From Gossypium raimondii (Eukaryota > Streptophyta > Magnoliopsida > Malvales > Malvaceae), in assembly GCF_025698545.1 (NCBI RefSeq), contig NC_068565.1, positions 6,510,001 through 6,574,000 of the forward strand: a stretch of 64,000 bases of DNA, given 5' to 3'. Shown here piece after piece: positions 60,292 to 64,000 of the stretch (its first letter is position 1; each line of letters begins with the position of its first letter). The notes beneath the pieces are model-generated. The model saw only the letters and a program-made list of their open reading frames with translations, was not told the DNA's origin and made no database searches. Made by a program: the position numbers and the translations under genes.

Positions 60292-61860
60292 CTCAATCTT
60301 TGTAGTTTTGATTTCACCATTTTTTTCTCTACCACTCTTGCACGTCAAATTCACCATGGTAGGGGTGTCTGAGTTTTGAGTTTTCTTTTAGATTTCTTAG
60401 TGATGATTAAGTGTTTTTAAGTTTAGGATGCCGTTCGAGCAAAGAAATTTCAGAATTTATAATTTTTATAAACTTATATATTTTAATTTTTTAGATTATA
60501 TATATTTTAAATCTCAAAATAATAATAACTTGATATTTTATTAGAAAATAAAATTATATAAAATTACTAAAAAGCAAGTTCAAAATGAATTTGGACAAAC
60601 AAATGTTTAGGTTTGTTTGAATATGGACAGCCATTTATCATGATCTGAAGTTACCACATATTATCATAATATTGATTTCTAGTGCCATATCATTAAATTC
60701 TAACAGAGATAATGTAGAAATATCAATATGTGTGATGAAATTTAAGTTCAAATTCAGTTAAATTCAAAAAAATTAAATATTAATTAAGTACAATTAAACA
60801 AATTTATAGGATTATATATATATATATATATATCAATATTTCTTTAATTGTGATTTCATGAGCTCGATTTAAGTAAAAATACTATGCGTTTTGTGATAAA
60901 AGCGAAATTTCTAACTAAAATTAAATTTGTTAAACAATATTTAAAAGAAAATGTATGGATGTATTAAGAATTAATGTTTTGTGGTTGTGAATATCAAAAT
61001 TTCATTTTAGCTTAATCATGATGTGTTTTCTATGTTACATGCCAATCCAAGAATAGTTATTAGAAATTAAGTGCACAAACTCTTTATCTTTGATTTTATT
61101 CATAAAATTTGTGAACAGACATTTTTTTTAATTAATATGGAAAGAGAGGTATGCATATTAAGAAGCTGAATTAAATATTAATACAAATTATGCAGACAAA
61201 GCACATGCTTTGATTCCAACTACACCCTGTTTAAGCATGAACATGGTTTTCCTTTTCCTCTCTTCCCTAAAATAAACATAGGCAAAAAAGGAAGAAATTT
61301 CAAAATTTTAACACTAGTATAACATGCTTTTGCACCAAATTATTTAACTATTGATTTTTGTTAATTTCTTGTGTACAATTCGGGTTAGAAAATTCATAAC
61401 AAAGTTTACAGTATTATCCAATTGAATTGACTTCTCAATTTTTATGAAATACGAGTACAATAAAAAAATTAATGGATAGTTTCACAATTATACCCAATAT
61501 TATCTGTTGGTAGAGGAGGATTAGCAGCTTATAGAAATTATTAAATCAATTAATTGGATGGGTTTTAAAGACTTTCAAATGTTTGCACTTCAACTTATAT
61601 GGAATTCAAGTTTTAGATTTTACATTTGTTTTGTTGTATCTTAATAAATACTAACAACAATATAATTTTTTTGTTATCAACTATAATTCAAATATTGAAT
61701 AAGTTAATAAAATTAACAAACTATGAAATTAAGATATGAAAAATTTTCAAATAATTAAAATATATGTCACAACAAAGTAGCATAAAATAAATATATAAAC
61801 ATATCAAAATTCATGTAACATGGATTATTAATGTATAAAGAATTATATAAATTTGTTGTA
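60292..61860. other. AT-rich intergenic stretch
   Basis: Contains a TA microsatellite at about 60816-60834. No gene or bounded repeat was recognised. Confidence 0.5.
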
Positions 61861-62734
61861 ACCTCCTTAACTTGGCCTAAACGTTAGACCCGAATTTGAA
61901 ATATTACACTAGCCACCGAAGTGGCCTAGTAAGCTATCGGAGTTTCTGAAAACAATCATTTTAAAATATTTGTTACCTTTGGAAGAAAACTTAGTTAATT
62001 ACTGATTTATTTACAACTCAATTTTTTAGTTTTACTTTAGCAATGGAAAAGTGGTATTTACATATGTATTAAGTAGAAAATAGGATTCACGCATAACTAA
62101 TTATTAATCATATTTCAATATCCTAAAACAGCATAAATGTCATGCAAGCTATGTATATATAGAAAAACCCAAAACTATGTCCCATGCCATAGTTCAGAAT
62201 TTAATAAAACAGTCTCTGAATAATAAATAAAAAAACTAAGTATTAAATATGAATATTTTAATAATTAAGCCGAGCCAAGACCCTCTAAATGCCGCGTCTG
62301 CATCTTAACCTGATGGATTTTCTATAATGATGAAAATTAATGGGGGTGAGCGTTCAGTGTGAATTCAATCACAAGAAAATCAGTGCAAACAGTTGGTAAG
62401 ACATATGAAATAATAACACACAGAATAGTCGCAGTCCAATAGCAGTTCAAAGTATCGATTTTTTAAATTAACCATCATAATATCATAGAACTTACAATTT
62501 AAATTTCAAAATATCAATTTCACATGATACTCATCCAAATATATATGTATATGTATCATCTCAGAAATTTCCAAGTTTGTATGCACATGCTTCCATAAAT
62601 GTTATACAGTTTCAATTTTATAAGAAAGATCCTATCCCACCGCTACACACCACAATGGGAGTTCCCCAGAATTCCAATCACTAACACCTCGAATTATGGA
62701 TTAACCAACAATGATTTGCAAATTAACTGTCAAT

Positions 62735-63000
62735 GGCTATGGACACACAACAAAATGTCGTAGATGGAATTTGCCTATGGTTGTGGGTACACAACAAAAA
62801 TAATGTAGGTAAAATCTGTCAATGATAGTGGATGCACAACATGTTTGCAGGTAATAGTTGCCAAAAGGTTGTGGATGCACAACAAAAACATCGCAGGTGG
62901 ATATGCCTATGGCTGTGGGTACACAACAAGATCGTCACAGATGGAATCTGCCAGTGGTTGTGGGTACACAATAAAATAGATGCAAATAAACTGCCAATAC
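62735..63000. repeat. Short diverged tandem repeats
   Basis: About five units of roughly 45-60 bp share the core 'ggttgtgggtacacaacaaaa..gtagatggaatctgcc': 'ggctatggacacacaacaaaa', 'ggttgtgggtacacaacaaaa', 'gatagtggatgcacaac', 'ggttgtggatgcacaacaaaaa', 'ggctgtgggtacacaacaaga', 'ggttgtgggtacacaataaaa'. Unit length varies. Confidence 0.8.
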
Positions 63001-63386
63001 TTCCTCCGTTCACAACGTCCCACCCCATGCAATGGAATATGGCATGCTCAACAGATCAATACACTAGCATTTAATATGGTTTTAGCAGAACAATACAGTA
63101 GCAAACAATATGCTCATAATGATTCGATTCAGTAGCAATTAATATGCTTGTGACAAGAAAAAATCATGCTTTTTATGTGTTTGGTTTAACGGTGACATAA
63201 GGCATACTATACATACAATACAAACTCCGAAACAATAAACCTATGTATTGTTCACAATTCATGCGAATATATATTTCATATTAAATCAGTCCATTAAATC
63301 ATGGTTTCTAACATAATTCATATTATTAGGGGCTCAATTGAATAAATTAAAGCGCTAAAAATAGTTCAGAAATCACTTAGGGACTA

Positions 63387-64000
63387 AATTGATCAAATCC
63401 TAAAATTTCTGGGTAAAACTGTAAAATCTAAAAAAGGGACACGTAGTCATGTGATTGGACCGTGTGGAAAGCTCTAGACTGTGTGGAAGGGATACACGGC
63501 CATGTCACAAACTGTGGCCATGTGGTATTTGCAAAATCAACCTACCGTGTGGCAGGTCGTGTGAGAATTGAAATAACCTAGGGTTTCAAGGGGACATGGA
63601 TGTGTAATGGGTTGTGTGGTCCACACGCCTATGTGGAAGATTGTGTGGCCCTATCTTAGGCATAGTTTTACCTCGATTAACTTGTAAAAGAACACACACC
63701 TGTCATTGGGATCTCCAGCGACGTTCCTCACGTTCAAATCTGGTCTGAGGTACTTAAACGGGTCATTCAAACGACATTTACTCAATAATTGATCAAATCC
63801 TAAAATTTTTGGGCAAAACTGTAAAATCTAAAAAAAAGGGACACATAGTAATGTGATTGGACCATGTGGAAAGCCCTAGACTGTGTAGAAGGGATACACG
63901 GCCATGTCACAAACTGTGGCCATGTGGTATTTGCAAAATCAACCTACCGTGTGGCAGGTCGTGTGAGAATTGAAATAACCTAGGGTTTCAAGGGGACATG
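63387..64000. repeat. ~402-bp direct tandem repeat, second unit cut by the window end
   Basis: 'gatcaaatcctaaaattt' occurs at 63391 and 63791. The following 210 bp ('tgggcaaaactgtaaaatc', 'acacggccatgtcacaaac', 'gtggcaggtcgtgtgagaat') repeat almost exactly through to 64000. The offset grows from 400 to 402 bp after an A-run difference. Confidence 0.9.

Larger units (their letters stand above)
61861..64000. mobile_element. Gypsy-like LTR-derived sequence, runs off the window
   Basis: From 'ttgtaacctccttaacttggcc' on, composition is richer and full of phrases typical of plant Gypsy LTRs: 'gaccctctaaatgccgcgtc', 'gggagttccccagaattcc', and many 'ccgtgtgg', 'acacggccatgtc', 'gtgtggaagg' motifs from 63450. 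No pol frame is present. Boundaries are uncertain and the right side lies outside the window. Confidence 0.5.

Noticed and set aside
62735-63000. CRISPR-like array
   Set aside because: Units are diverged and of variable length with no unique spacers, and the DNA is plant nuclear.
1-64000. tRNA, rRNA and known microRNA genes
   Set aside because: I looked for cloverleaf-type and well-known miRNA words on both strands and found none that could be supported; a dedicated scan would be decisive.

Overview
The window looks like nuclear DNA from a dicot. It is AT-rich, its intron-containing genes use GT..AG splice sites, and long stretches consist of decayed transposons. The repeat types (Gypsy-like LTRs full of short palindromes, copia remnants, hAT-, PIF- and Mutator-like MITEs) together with the protein sequences suggest Malvaceae, probably cotton (Gossypium). 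That taxonomic call is inference.

Layout. 1-11.1 kb is repeat territory: a LINE RNase H remnant, a Mutator-like foldback element invaded by LTR-like DNA, a second foldback element and two hAT-like elements. 11.19-12.12 kb (+) is an aluminium-induced/TSJT1-like gene. 13.35-17.04 kb (+) is SAM50, the mitochondrial outer-membrane beta-barrel assembly protein. 20.15-20.77 and 25.93-26.56 kb (both -) are tandemly duplicated Bet v 1/norcoclaurine-synthase-like genes; repeats (two hAT-like elements, a CACTA end, a MITE) have accumulated between them. 28.68-33.43 kb (-) is a 5'-truncated second copy of a WD40-repeat gene. It is bracketed by two ~1-kb direct repeats called R here. 38.65-41.01 kb (+) is a LanC-like (GCR2) gene. 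It converges on the source copy of the WD40 gene at 41.61-46.81 kb (-). 47-54 kb is gene-poor and holds several MITEs. 54.3-59.85 kb is a decayed Ty1-copia element with a second, shorter copia-type element nested in its 3' LTR (perfect 5-bp target duplication). A lone LTR related to the nested element follows, then AT-rich DNA and Gypsy-like tandem repeats to the window end.

The intact genes are unrelated housekeeping or stress genes and do not form a pathway. The most informative structure is R-WD40copy-R at 27.5-34.5 kb. Each junction shows about 4 bp of microhomology, the copies keep introns, and the R pair and the WD40 pair have similar divergence. This fits a replication template switch of about 13 kb and back. 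Both WD40 copies now carry reading-frame damage, some of which may be consensus error. No clearly new molecular system is visible.
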